This document shows, in pieces, positions 1 to 6,321 of a stretch of DNA of 8,021 bases. Each line of letters starts with the position of its first letter. Within the stretch, counting starts at the first letter, position 1. Origin of the DNA: Bacillota bacterium (GTDB taxonomy: Bacteria; Bacillota; Clostridia; Lachnospirales; Lachnospiraceae); NCBI GenBank assembly GCA_023435505.1, contig JAEYRR010000249.1, positions 1 to 8,021 of the forward strand, in the 5' to 3' direction. Below the pieces are notes generated by a model, which saw only the letters and a list, made by a program, of their open reading frames with translations, was not told the DNA's origin and ran no database searches. The translations under genes were made by a program, and so were the position numbers.

Positions 1-13
1 TTGAAAAGAGGGG

Positions 14-358
14 TAGATTCTCCGATTACAAAAAAGTCGAGCGAGAATTGACCTTCTTTTGGCATGCAGTTATATAAGTATAATATGACGGATTTGAGTA
101 AAAATCAAACTGCATCTCGGTTACAAACGTAGATTCTCGTTTACAAACAGGGGTAAAAGTAGCGTTTCGATTACAAAAAATGATTCTTAGGTACAAAGAT
201 TGCATTTTGGCTTACAAAAATGCATCTCGCTTTACAACTCACCTGTAAAAATATTAGTTGAAATTGAAAAAAATCGGTATATAATAAAAGAGACATTAAT
301 ATACATAAAAAACTAAAAATTAACAGGACATTAACAAAATGCATTGTGATTTTACAAA
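14..358 (+). repeat. Array of degenerate ~20-bp direct repeats, core TTACAAA
   Basis: At least seven copies of a loose unit, roughly (T)GCATCTCGnTTACAAA, lie in the same orientation. The core TTACAAA or a one-base variant begins at 26, 121, 141, 171, 191, 212, 232 and 352. In the dense part the steps are 20, 30, 20, 21 and 20 bp, so the copies sit on the same face of the helix. The block before the core varies between GATTCTCG, GCATCTCG, GCGTTTCG and GCATTTTGG. Two readings are possible. One is the end of a transposon with several transposase-binding sites, as is known for IS21 and Tn7-like ends, where the outer tip reads ...ACA in this orientation. The other is a set of phased regulator sites just upstream of the motAB promoter. 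No transposase gene is visible in the window, so this is left as a repeat. Confidence 0.7.
258..285 (+). promoter_or_regulatory. Sigma-A-type promoter upstream of motAB
   Basis: A -35 box TTGAAA (258-263) and a perfect -10 box TATAAT (280-285) are separated by 16 bp. Transcription would start near 292 and leave a leader of about 140 nt before motA. No sigma-D (TAAA/CCGATAT) element is visible upstream of motA, although flagellar stator genes often have one. The promoter lies about 20 bp downstream of the dense repeat array. Confidence 0.5.
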
Positions 359-432
359 ATATTAATTCTTAATGTAGAATTTCTTTGTAATAGTATAGAA
401 CGAGGGAATTTCACAATGAAAGGGAGTAAGGT

Positions 433-1206
433 ATGGACATAATTACTTTATTAAGTTTGGTTTTTACATTATTTGCATTAGTTGTTGCATTTGTCATGGA
501 GGGTGGAGTAGTCAGTTCATTATTACAGCCTACGGCAGCAATCATTGTCTTTGGTGGTACATTAGGAGCGGTAGGAGTTTCTTTTCCAGGAAAACAACTA
601 AAGAAATTTCCAAAACTACTTATAAAGGCATTAAAATCAAAGAAAGACGACAGGGGTCTTGTTATTGAACAGTTAGTACAGATGGCACACAAAGCAAGAA
701 AAGAAGGCTTACTTTCTTTGGAGGAGGATGCCAATTCAGGAAAATATGATGAATTCATATCTACATGTATACATCTGGTAAGTGATGGAATGGAAGCTGA
801 TGAAATCCGTGGTGTATTGGAGAATCATATAGCTACAATGGAAGAGAATAATGAAAAAGGGATAGCAATATTCGAAGCAGCAGGAGGTTTTGCGCCTACC
901 ATGGGAGTATTAGGAACTGTAATGGGCTTGGTACAGGTACTTGGTAATCTATCTGATCCGGGAGAGTTAGGAGCTAAGATAGCAGTAGCATTTATAGCAA
1001 CGCTTTATGGAGTAGGATCTGCTAACATACTGTGGTTACCTTTAGCAAATAAATTAAAGGAACTCAATAACTTGGAGGTAAGAACCAAAGAAATGATCAC
1101 AGAAGGGATGTTATTACTTAGAACAGGTGGAAATCCCGAGTATATGAAAGAGCATCTGAGAGGATATTTGCATGAAAAAGAAAACGAAACAGAAAAAGGA
1201 CAATAG
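433..1206 (+). CDS. motA: Flagellar motor stator protein MotA
   Basis: MotA is the membrane subunit of the stator that, with MotB, passes ions and pushes on the rotor protein FliG. The 257-aa product has the family's usual length and four membrane segments at about residues 3-20, 33-50, 148-170 and 181-204. The signature stretch AGGFAPTMGVLGTVMGL (150-166) and the segment AVAFIATLYG (184-193) are characteristic of MotA/TolQ/ExbB channels. The cytoplasmic loop contains ARKEGLLSLEE (88-98), where the charged Arg and Glu that contact FliG are found in studied MotA proteins. A good ribosome site, AAGGGAG at 419-425, stands 7 nt before the ATG. The C-terminus overlaps motB by 35 nt, indicating translational coupling. 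MotA, rather than a biopolymer-transport ExbB, is supported by the adjacent motB. Confidence 0.96.
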   Translation: MDIITLLSLVFTLFALVVAFVMEGGVVSSLLQPTAAIIVFGGTLGAVGVSFPGKQLKKFPKLLIKALKSKKDDRGLVIEQLVQMAHKARKEGLLSLEEDANSGKYDEFISTCIHLVSDGMEADEIRGVLENHIATMEENNEKGIAIFEAAGGFAPTMGVLGTVMGLVQVLGNLSDPGELGAKIAVAFIATLYGVGSANILWLPLANKLKELNNLEVRTKEMITEGMLLLRTGGNPEYMKEHLRGYLHEKENETEKGQ

Positions 1207-1951
1207 TGAAAGATGGTTGCTTACATATTCAGATCTTATTACCTTACTTATGATACTTTTTGTAGTTTTGTATGCAATGAGTATTCTGGATAAGGGTAAA
1301 TACAGTAATCTGTCGAAGTCATTGAATAATGCTTTGGGTGATGGGGTGTTATTTTCTGGAGGAGGAAATAGCATACTTGATCTGGGTTTTGAGGGGAGTA
1401 CTGCTGTTCCTAGTCCTAGTGCTTTAGCTTCACCAGCCGTAAGCAGTACACCAAAGCCTACGAAGTCACCTGCTGCTGATTCTGATAATATATCCAGTAA
1501 AGAAGATATGGAGAAGTTTGAAAACAAGTTGGGGCAAACAATATCATTTCTAAATTCCGATATTACTATTAATACCTCTGTTACCTATAATAAAATGACA
1601 ATTTCTTTAAAGGACGAGACCGCATTTGAAAGTGGTGAGGCTACATTAACCAATAAGATGAAAGAGGTGTTAGATAAAATTGCTCCTCTTCTGAACCGTT
1701 TTAACAACGAGATTATTGTGGAGGGACATACCGATAATATACAACCTGATAAATCCAGTTCCTTTCCAACAAACTGGTCCCTATCTTCAGCAAGAGCATG
1801 TAATGTAGTAAATTATCTGCAGGAATATGGCAAAGTAGATGGGAAGAGGATGTCTGCTGTGGGGTATGGAGAATTTAAACCTTTGGCAAGTAATAAAACG
1901 AATGAAGGCAGACTAAAGAATAGAAGAGTAGATATAATTATTCTATATTAG
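1172..1951 (+). CDS. motB: Flagellar motor stator protein MotB (OmpA-like peptidoglycan anchor)
   Basis: MotB is the stator subunit that supplies the ion-binding aspartate and anchors the complex to peptidoglycan. The 259-aa product has a short basic cytoplasmic tail (1-10), then the hallmark WLLTYSDLITLLMILFVVLY membrane helix with the candidate ion-binding Asp21. The C-terminal OmpA-like domain (about 135-259) shows VEGHTDN (183-189), SLSSARACNVVNYL (203-216), SAVGYGEF (228-235) and the NEGRLKNRRVDI block (244-255). Between them lies a Ser/Pro/Ala/Thr-rich linker (about 76-104). The start has a GAGAGG site at 1158-1163, inside motA, with 8-nt spacing. Whether the motor is driven by H+ or Na+ cannot be decided from sequence alone. 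Confidence 0.96.
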   Translation: MKKKTKQKKDNSERWLLTYSDLITLLMILFVVLYAMSILDKGKYSNLSKSLNNALGDGVLFSGGGNSILDLGFEGSTAVPSPSALASPAVSSTPKPTKSPAADSDNISSKEDMEKFENKLGQTISFLNSDITINTSVTYNKMTISLKDETAFESGEATLTNKMKEVLDKIAPLLNRFNNEIIVEGHTDNIQPDKSSSFPTNWSLSSARACNVVNYLQEYGKVDGKRMSAVGYGEFKPLASNKTNEGRLKNRRVDIIILY

Positions 1952-1962
1952 ACTATGAAATC

Positions 1963-1991
1963 TAGAGGATAAACATAATGTTTATCCTCTA
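1963..1991 (+). terminator. Hairpin terminator after motAB
   Basis: A 13-bp perfect stem (1963-1975 with 1979-1991) with a 3-nt loop starts 11 nt after the motB stop. The following sequence is AATTCTTT, a weak T tract, so termination may be incomplete. Confidence 0.6.
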
Positions 1992-2001
1992 ATTCTTTAG
2001 C

Positions 2002-2030
2002 TTGATGATTTCCATTATTTAGGTTATAGT
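2002..2030 (+). promoter_or_regulatory. Possible sigma-A promoter for the TPR gene
   Basis: TTGATG (2002-2007) and TATAGT (2025-2030) are separated by 17 bp. This lies just after the motB hairpin and about 57 bp before the proposed CTG start. Both boxes are close to consensus, but the region is AT-rich and chance matches occur. Confidence 0.4.
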
Positions 2031-2073
2031 AAATATTAGGAAATACGTAGGTTAAGAATACTAAGAAGTGATT

Positions 2074-2089
2074 AGGAGGAGTTACTCTG
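2074..2089 (+). promoter_or_regulatory. Strong ribosome binding site paired with a CTG start codon
   Basis: A perfect AGGAGG (2074-2079) is followed by 7 nt and then CTG at 2087, in frame with the TPR gene. An in-frame TGA stop at 2069-2071 closes the frame upstream. No ATG, GTG or TTG occurs in frame before 2168. The ATG at 2168 has no recognisable ribosome site ahead of it. Confidence 0.7.
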
Positions 2090-2971
2090 AAATATAATCG
2101 GTGGAAATCCTTATATCTGGCCATTGAACATGTAGCGAAGGCTGGATATTTTAAAATTGCAGAACTCATGTACCTATTCTTAGAATGGTTTTACCATACG
2201 GCAATAACAGCAAATAATCTGGCTGCATTTTATGAAAAGTATGGTATAGTGAAGTTCTTAAATCTCTCTGACAAAGATGAGAAAAATAAAGTGATAGCAA
2301 AGGCCAGATGCTACTATGAGATTTCCTACAAAAGAAGACCTAATGTAAAAGCCGCCTGTTCTTTAGGTTATCTGGCATTCCAAAAAGAAAAATATAAAGC
2401 CGCCTTATACTATTATCAGAGGGCACTTCAGATAAAAAAGAGACCAGAGCTATACTATAATCTAGCGGTACTGCATATTTATTTGAAACAATATGATCGG
2501 GCTATTCGCTATATCAGAAAAGCTTTGCCAACTATAAAAAAAGTGTACCAACAGCAAGCCTGTAAATCATTAATTTATGTATATGCTATGGGAGGTTATA
2601 GACATCTGGCTCGTGAGCATTTCCAACGTTATATTGATATCTATAAAGAAGCGGATGTAGAGTTGATGTATATTGCTTATGCCTGTCAAGAATATGGGTA
2701 CATTGATAAGAATTGTTTATCTTTAGCTGGTGAAGGTAAGTTGGATATTCGGGATATAGAGATTGTACTTCATACCTTATATCTGGTGGGTAAAGAAAAA
2801 CTGGGCATTTATTTTTTGGACAAGTGTATGGCTCATCCCTATTCTGTAGGTAAAGAGGATTGGATAAAACTTTGTAATAGTGTATTGGAAAAGGTAAAAC
2901 GTAAAGAATATCTAGAATATATTTCTGATTTTCATACGGAACTTATCTTACATAAAAAGATGTTTTATTAA
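2087..2971 (+). CDS. Tetratricopeptide-repeat (TPR) protein, probable CTG start
   Basis: This is a soluble helical-repeat protein with no enzyme domain, signal peptide or membrane segment visible. TPR proteins act as protein-binding scaffolds; the partner here is unknown. With the CTG start the product is 294 aa. Clear TPR units lie at about 86-119 (AACSLGYLAFQKEKYKAALY region) and 120-152 (LYYNLAVLHIYLKQYDRAI), with a weaker unit at about 157-190. The rest is aromatic-rich and probably helical. If the ATG at 2168 were used instead, the first 27 residues would be lost (they begin MKYNRWKSLYLAIEH). Those residues read as an ordinary helix that continues the fold. The gene stands alone between the motB hairpin and a convergent terminator. 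A motility role is suggested only by proximity. Confidence 0.85.
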   Translation: MKYNRWKSLYLAIEHVAKAGYFKIAELMYLFLEWFYHTAITANNLAAFYEKYGIVKFLNLSDKDEKNKVIAKARCYYEISYKRRPNVKAACSLGYLAFQKEKYKAALYYYQRALQIKKRPELYYNLAVLHIYLKQYDRAIRYIRKALPTIKKVYQQQACKSLIYVYAMGGYRHLAREHFQRYIDIYKEADVELMYIAYACQEYGYIDKNCLSLAGEGKLDIRDIEIVLHTLYLVGKEKLGIYFLDKCMAHPYSVGKEDWIKLCNSVLEKVKRKEYLEYISDFHTELILHKKMFY

Positions 2972-3010
2972 TAAAGAAAAGCTTCCTATTTGAAGGAAGC
3001 TTTTCTTTAT
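2971..3010. terminator. Bidirectional terminator between convergent genes
   Basis: A 16-bp perfect inverted repeat (2971-2986 with 2995-3010), core GCTTCC/GGAAGC, is flanked by A-rich and T-rich arms, so either strand gives a hairpin followed by U-rich sequence. It begins at the last base of the TPR stop codon and ends 3 nt from the PAP2 stop, serving both genes. Confidence 0.9.
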
Positions 3011-3012
3011 TT

Positions 3013-3705
3013 CTATTCATTCATATGCAACCGTCTATTAATAGCTTCAAAGAAACGGGAAAGAACAGTACCAGAAGCTTTTTTCATTACAATACGATAA
3101 GTAAGTTCAGCTATGAGTATACCGCTGATTACATCTACAACATAATGCTGTTTAATAACTAGTGTAGATATACATACTAATATAGCAAATACAAAGGAAA
3201 AGATGCGATACCATTTATGTATGTATGGCTGACCTTTTACCCCTAGATAACAATACCAGCTAATAAGACAATGCATGGAAGGAAACAGGTTTACCGGAGT
3301 GTCTGTAGAGTAGACATATTGGACAAAAATCTTACCAAATCCGTGAATACTATCCAGGGAAGGCCTAGTTATGGTAGTTGGCAGTATGATAAAAATGGTT
3401 CCACAGATTAAGTAGCCTGTAAATATATTTGTTATAAATTTATAGAAGTATTCCTTACCGACCTTTCCTGCCAACATGTAGTTTATTGCCCAGAATATGT
3501 AACAACCTAAGTAAATGATGGAAAACCAAGTGATAAAAGGAGTAGCTCTGTCAAAATCTGTAGTCAAGTCGTAATGGCGCAAATTGGAGTTAATTAACTT
3601 AGTCCCAAAATAAATTCCGGATTGACAAGAAAACACGATAATTAATGGCACTATTGTAAAACGTGGAATAAAATCAAGTAGTTTTTGGATAATGTATTTC
3701 ATCAT
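3013..3705 (-). CDS. PAP2-family membrane phosphatase
   Basis: This is an integral membrane protein of the type-2 phosphatidic acid phosphatase superfamily, which removes phosphate from lipid phosphates such as phosphatidate or undecaprenyl pyrophosphate. The 230-aa product has about six hydrophobic segments. The catalytic pattern is partly recognisable: RP at 114-115 (motif 1, without the usual upstream Lys), PSMH at 142-145 (motif 2, His145), and KQHYVVDVISG at 185-195 (motif 3, His187 and Asp191). The layout, with NLFPSMH followed by HYVVDV, resembles the PAP2_3/inositol-phosphorylceramide-synthase-like branch. The exact lipid substrate cannot be inferred. Two adjacent ATG codons are possible starts, with an AAAGG site ahead of them. 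It converges on the TPR gene and shares its terminator. Confidence 0.85.
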   Translation of the reverse strand: MMKYIIQKLLDFIPRFTIVPLIIVFSCQSGIYFGTKLINSNLRHYDLTTDFDRATPFITWFSIIYLGCYIFWAINYMLAGKVGKEYFYKFITNIFTGYLICGTIFIILPTTITRPSLDSIHGFGKIFVQYVYSTDTPVNLFPSMHCLISWYCYLGVKGQPYIHKWYRIFSFVFAILVCISTLVIKQHYVVDVISGILIAELTYRIVMKKASGTVLSRFFEAINRRLHMNE

Positions 3706-3741
3706 GGAGCCTTTCTTTTTATTGCTGTTAAAATCATTTTT

Positions 3742-3770
3742 TTGGATAAAATCAAGGACTATTATATAAT
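3742..3770 (+). promoter_or_regulatory. Possible promoter for the DUF1700 gene
   Basis: TTGGAT (3742-3747) and a perfect TATAAT (3765-3770) are separated by 17 bp. The AT-rich -10 area also reads TATAAT on the minus strand (3761-3766), with a weak TTCTCA 17 bp upstream of it. Overlapping divergent promoters for PAP2 and the DUF1700 gene are therefore possible. The rest of 3706-3887 shows nothing further. Confidence 0.4.
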
Positions 3771-3944
3771 ATATCCCATTATTTGAGAAGACATAGAATG
3801 ATTATTTATAGAATTGTAAGATATTTTAATAAATTATAAGATTTAAGAATTCTTTAATGGTTTACTTATTTACTACAAGGGATAGGTATGCTAGAATGGT
3901 TGAAATTAAGGTTGGTTATAATGTTAAAGGAAAAGAGGCAGCCT

Positions 3945-4412
3945 ATGAGCAAAAATGAATTTTTAGATAACTTACGTAGATATTTGTCTGGTGAAGTTCC
4001 AGTGGATGAAATTGAGAGCAATCTCAGATTCTATTCAGATTATATATCAGCTCCTACTGAGGTAGAAGAGGCAAGAAAAATAGATGAGATGGGTGATCCT
4101 CGTCTGATAGCAATGAATATTGTTGAAACCTATAAGATGTCTCATAAGATTCCACATGAGAATAGGGGAGAACGATATGAACAACCTTATGAAGATAATT
4201 ACAAAGATGGTGGAGACTATAATATGAGAAGGGGGCAAACCAGAATGAATTCCATTAAATTGAAAGTTATGGGTGCATTGTCGGTCGTTATAGTAATAGC
4301 ATTTGTTATTCTTCTTATAAAGGCTGTATCTTTGGCTCTAAGACTGTTCCTTCCGGTAATAATAGTATTTTTCTTGGTATTTCTCTTTGCAGGAAAATTC
4401 AGAAAATTCTAA
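3945..4412 (+). CDS. DUF1700/HAAS-domain two-helix membrane protein
   Basis: The first ~62 residues (MSKNEFLDNLRRYL..., then EIESNLRFYSDYI and KIDEMGDPRLIAMNIV) match the DUF1700 or HAAS pattern. These helical domains are often fused to membrane segments and paired with PadR-type regulators. A hydrophilic, charged spacer (about 65-105) follows, then two hydrophobic helices at about 109-127 and 131-150, ending in a basic KFRKF tail. Function is unknown. The chosen start gives 155 aa and fits the family's usual MxKxEFL opening, with AGAGG 6 nt ahead. An in-frame ATG at 3888 with AAGGGA ahead would add 19 atypical residues (MLEWLKLRL...) and cannot be excluded. ATG 3921 is a third option. No PadR gene adjoins it here. 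Confidence 0.8.
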   Translation: MSKNEFLDNLRRYLSGEVPVDEIESNLRFYSDYISAPTEVEEARKIDEMGDPRLIAMNIVETYKMSHKIPHENRGERYEQPYEDNYKDGGDYNMRRGQTRMNSIKLKVMGALSVVIVIAFVILLIKAVSLALRLFLPVIIVFFLVFLFAGKFRKF

Positions 4413-4432
4413 TGAAAAGTTTATACAGAGTA

Positions 4433-4467
4433 AAAAAAGAGTTTTGCACTAAGCAAAACTCTTTTTT
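4433..4467 (+). terminator. Strong intrinsic terminator after the DUF1700 gene
   Basis: A 15-bp perfect stem (4433-4447 with 4453-4467) with a 5-nt loop ACTAA ends in six T residues, 20 nt after the stop codon. The A-rich left arm means it may also act on the minus strand. Confidence 0.9.
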
Positions 4468-4474
4468 ACAAAGT

Positions 4475-4602
4475 GAAACACCGCCAAGGGGGAGCCAAGG
4501 CGGTGTTTCGATGAGGGGAGTATAAATAATTAATAAGGGGTTATATAGTGTGTATCAAAAAGCTCATTCGCATGAACTCTTAACACACCCTCATTATATA
4601 AC
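4475..4602. other. Strongly structured gene-free region, possible non-coding RNA or palindromic element
   Basis: This sits in the 328-base gap between the DUF1700 and HD-GYP genes. It contains an 11-bp GC-rich hairpin (4475-4485 with 4499-4509) whose 13-nt loop is purine-rich and which has no T tract. A second nested palindrome pairs GTTATATA (4540-4547) with TATATAAC (4595-4602) and GTGTGT (4548-4553) with ACACAC (4583-4588). In addition ATGAGGG (4511-4517) is exactly complementary to CCCTCAT (4588-4594), which would compete with or cross the second palindrome. The GCCAAGG heptamer occurs twice (4483 and 4494). Nothing recognisable as a known RNA family was identified. The remainder, 4603-4740, is plain AT-rich sequence in which I see nothing. 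Confidence 0.45.
4556..4581 (-). terminator. Probable terminator for the HD-GYP gene, GNRA-looped
   Basis: Read on the minus strand, AGUUCAU and AUGAGCU form a 7-bp stem closed by the tetraloop GCGA. It can be extended to 10 bp by flanking A-U and G-U pairs and is followed by a run of five U. It lies about 160 nt past the HD-GYP stop codon, leaving a long 3' UTR. On the plus strand there is no T run, so it is directional. Confidence 0.6.
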
Positions 4603-4740
4603 GGAAATAAGTAAAAAGCAACAGTTAATTTAAAATATAGATAAAAATTATCAAACACAGAAAATTGAATAAATTTTTCCACTACTTACTACTTTATGGT
4701 TAAATATTCATTATTTGTAATTAATTAACACAATATTGAA

Positions 4741-5835
4741 CTATAATACATCACTTATTTCAAGTGACATTTCAAATTCCAGATTGTAAATTTTGCTGCC
4801 TACTTGAACTAAAGGGCGCGAAGGTGTTTTTCTATTGATAAAAACAATTTTCCCACTTTCTCCATTGTTTAAAATTACGGATTTCCCAATATACAATAGA
4901 GCAACATTTTCAAGAAATACAGATAGAAAATGTGTATCCAGAGCATCATAACCATCCTTTTCAAAAATGTCTAAAACAATAAAAGGAGGGGTTCTTTTGT
5001 GATAGGTACGATCAGAGGTCATTGCTTCATACATATCTGTAATTGCTACGATATTAGCATAATCATGGATTTGCTCTTTGCAGAATCCCAAAGGATATCC
5101 ACTGCCATCTAATTTCTCATGATGTTGTAGAATAGCCATTTTTACTCCGTAGCTTAGATTTGTGTCTTTAAATTTATTAAATCCGTTAAGGGGATGAGAT
5201 TTTATTACTTCGAATTCCTGTGGTGTCAGTTTTCCGGGTTTATTTAAGATACGAGAATCGATATCATATTTTCCAACATCGTGAAGAAGACCGGATAACG
5301 TTATCTCCTTTAGCTCCTCATCAGACAATCTTAGCCAACTTCCAAATATATTACATAGAAGCGCAACATTTAGAGAGTGAACATAAACGGAATTTTCAAT
5401 ATTCTTACATCTTATGTGATAAAGATACTCAAATAGTAGATGGTGATTATCCATGGAATTTAATACATTGGAGCAGGACTCGAATAACTGTTCTTCGACA
5501 GGTTCTCCATTCATTAAGACAAAGGTCATAGCTTTAATATCTATGATAGCCTGATCGTAACATCTCATAAAGGAAAGAAAGGCTTTATTATTGGTGATAT
5601 TATCTGGAAGGATCTGTTGATCAGTAGTTGCCGATTTATGTGGTAATTTTAAAAATTCATTATTATAAACAAGAATATTAAAAATCTGGTATAACTTCAT
5701 ACGAAACAAATGGGTCTGGTTGATGGAAGCATCTTTGGGTACCAATAAAAGCCCTGATGAATTATAGATATTCTCAGCGCTTGTCATTCCGATTTGAACT
5801 TGGTTTAATGTAATCCTTACCGTGTTGTGTTTCAT
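4741..5835 (-). CDS. HD-GYP domain cyclic-di-GMP phosphodiesterase
   Basis: HD-GYP enzymes hydrolyse the second messenger cyclic di-GMP, usually favouring motility over sessile growth. The 364-aa protein has an N-terminal region with a DUF3391-like feel (1-60), a helical linker, and a full HD-GYP catalytic domain (about 145-300). Metal and catalytic positions are present: His153, His185-Asp186 (GLLHDVGK, 182-189), His214, His238-His239 and Asp267 (ITDMYEAMTSDR). The diagnostic HHEKLDGSGYP lies at 238-248, so the enzyme should be active. No membrane segment or receiver domain is seen, so it is probably cytosolic. A small C-terminal region (about 315-360) may be beta-rich. The start has AAAGG about 9 nt ahead of the ATG. 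A sigma-D-like promoter lies upstream. Confidence 0.93.
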   Translation of the reverse strand: MKHNTVRITLNQVQIGMTSAENIYNSSGLLLVPKDASINQTHLFRMKLYQIFNILVYNNEFLKLPHKSATTDQQILPDNITNNKAFLSFMRCYDQAIIDIKAMTFVLMNGEPVEEQLFESCSNVLNSMDNHHLLFEYLYHIRCKNIENSVYVHSLNVALLCNIFGSWLRLSDEELKEITLSGLLHDVGKYDIDSRILNKPGKLTPQEFEVIKSHPLNGFNKFKDTNLSYGVKMAILQHHEKLDGSGYPLGFCKEQIHDYANIVAITDMYEAMTSDRTYHKRTPPFIVLDIFEKDGYDALDTHFLSVFLENVALLYIGKSVILNNGESGKIVFINRKTPSRPLVQVGSKIYNLEFEMSLEISDVL

Positions 5836-5888
5836 CTTATCAACCTTTCAGCTTTGTAGTTCCAGATCTTGTGGACAACCCATTAGTT

Positions 5889-5915
5889 TTATCGGATACG
5901 TGCTTAAAATAATTA
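5889..5915 (-). promoter_or_regulatory. Sigma-D (flagellar sigma factor)-like promoter for the HD-GYP gene
   Basis: On the minus strand TAAT (5915-5912) is followed by 15 nt and TCCGATAA (5896-5889). The sigma-28/sigma-D consensus is TAAA-N15-GCCGATAA/T, so only one base in each element differs. The predicted transcription start leaves a leader of about 45 nt. Confidence 0.5.
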
Positions 5916-5934
5916 ATATTAGAAATTAAATATT

Positions 5935-5964
5935 GAATAAAGCTCTATGAAAATCAACATAATA
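5935..5964 (+). promoter_or_regulatory. Sigma-G-like (forespore) promoter for the Ser/Asn-rich gene
   Basis: GAATA (5935-5939), an 18-nt spacer and CATAATA (5958-5964) match the sigma-G consensus GHATR-N17/18-CATNHTA at every specified position. The start site would lie near 5971, about 37 nt before the ATG. The match is in AT-rich DNA, so it is suggestive only. Confidence 0.4.
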
Positions 5965-6007
5965 TCTGTGTAACAAAAAATATTTCTTATTTTCAGGAGG
6001 TAGCATT

Positions 6008-6277
6008 ATGTCTACAAGCAATAATAGTAGAAATTCATCTAGTAACAGCTCTCGTAATTCTTCCAATTACAGTAGTAATTCTTCTAATTACAGCAGCAAT
6101 AATTCTGGTTCTCAGAACAACAGCAGCAACATGCAGAACAGCAATAATTCATCTAATTACTCCAGCAACAATTCAAACAACAATGCAAGCAACAATTCAA
6201 GCAATACTTCTTCAAACAGCAGATCTAAAAATTCATATAACAATAACACTTCAAAAAATAGTGAAAACTGTAGATAA
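6008..6277 (+). CDS. Small Ser/Asn-rich low-complexity protein
   Basis: I do not recognise a named family. The 89-aa product contains 36 Ser and 32 Asn (76% of residues), has essentially no hydrophobic core, no signal peptide and no membrane segment. Units such as SSNYSSN and SNNSSN recur, with five Tyr, a few Arg and Lys, and a single Cys near the end in the terminal NCR. It is probably intrinsically disordered. The reading frame is likely real: a perfect AGGAGG (5995-6000) lies 7 nt before the ATG, a promoter-like element precedes it, and a long hairpin follows. Clostridial genomes contain other small N/S-rich proteins of unknown role, and a spore or coat role is my inference from the sigma-G-like promoter. 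It is divergent from the HD-GYP gene. Confidence 0.75.
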   Translation: MSTSNNSRNSSSNSSRNSSNYSSNSSNYSSNNSGSQNNSSNMQNSNNSSNYSSNNSNNNASNNSSNTSSNSRSKNSYNNNTSKNSENCR

Positions 6278-6321
6278 CCAGGTGTTATGTACCTATGACA
6301 GATCTGTAACAGTTTAGATGT

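Noticed and set aside
1..360. CRISPR array
   Set aside because: Repeats are degenerate and about 20 bp from core to core with no unique spacers of ~30 bp and no cas genes.
411..758. Open frame on the minus strand over motA
   Set aside because: It mirrors motA, has no ribosome site or domain, and motA is unambiguous.
1114..1527. Open frame on the minus strand over the motA-motB junction
   Set aside because: Opposite-strand shadow of two well-identified genes.
1948..2169. 73-codon minus-strand frame in the motB-TPR gap
   Set aside because: It covers the motB hairpin, the TPR promoter and its ribosome site, and has no domain or coding bias of its own.
4475..4509. Intrinsic terminator on the plus strand
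   Set aside because: The hairpin is stable but is followed by GATGAGGGG rather than a T tract, and a strong terminator already precedes it.
5220..5531. Plus-strand frame inside the HD-GYP gene
   Set aside because: Shadow of the catalytic domain coding sequence.
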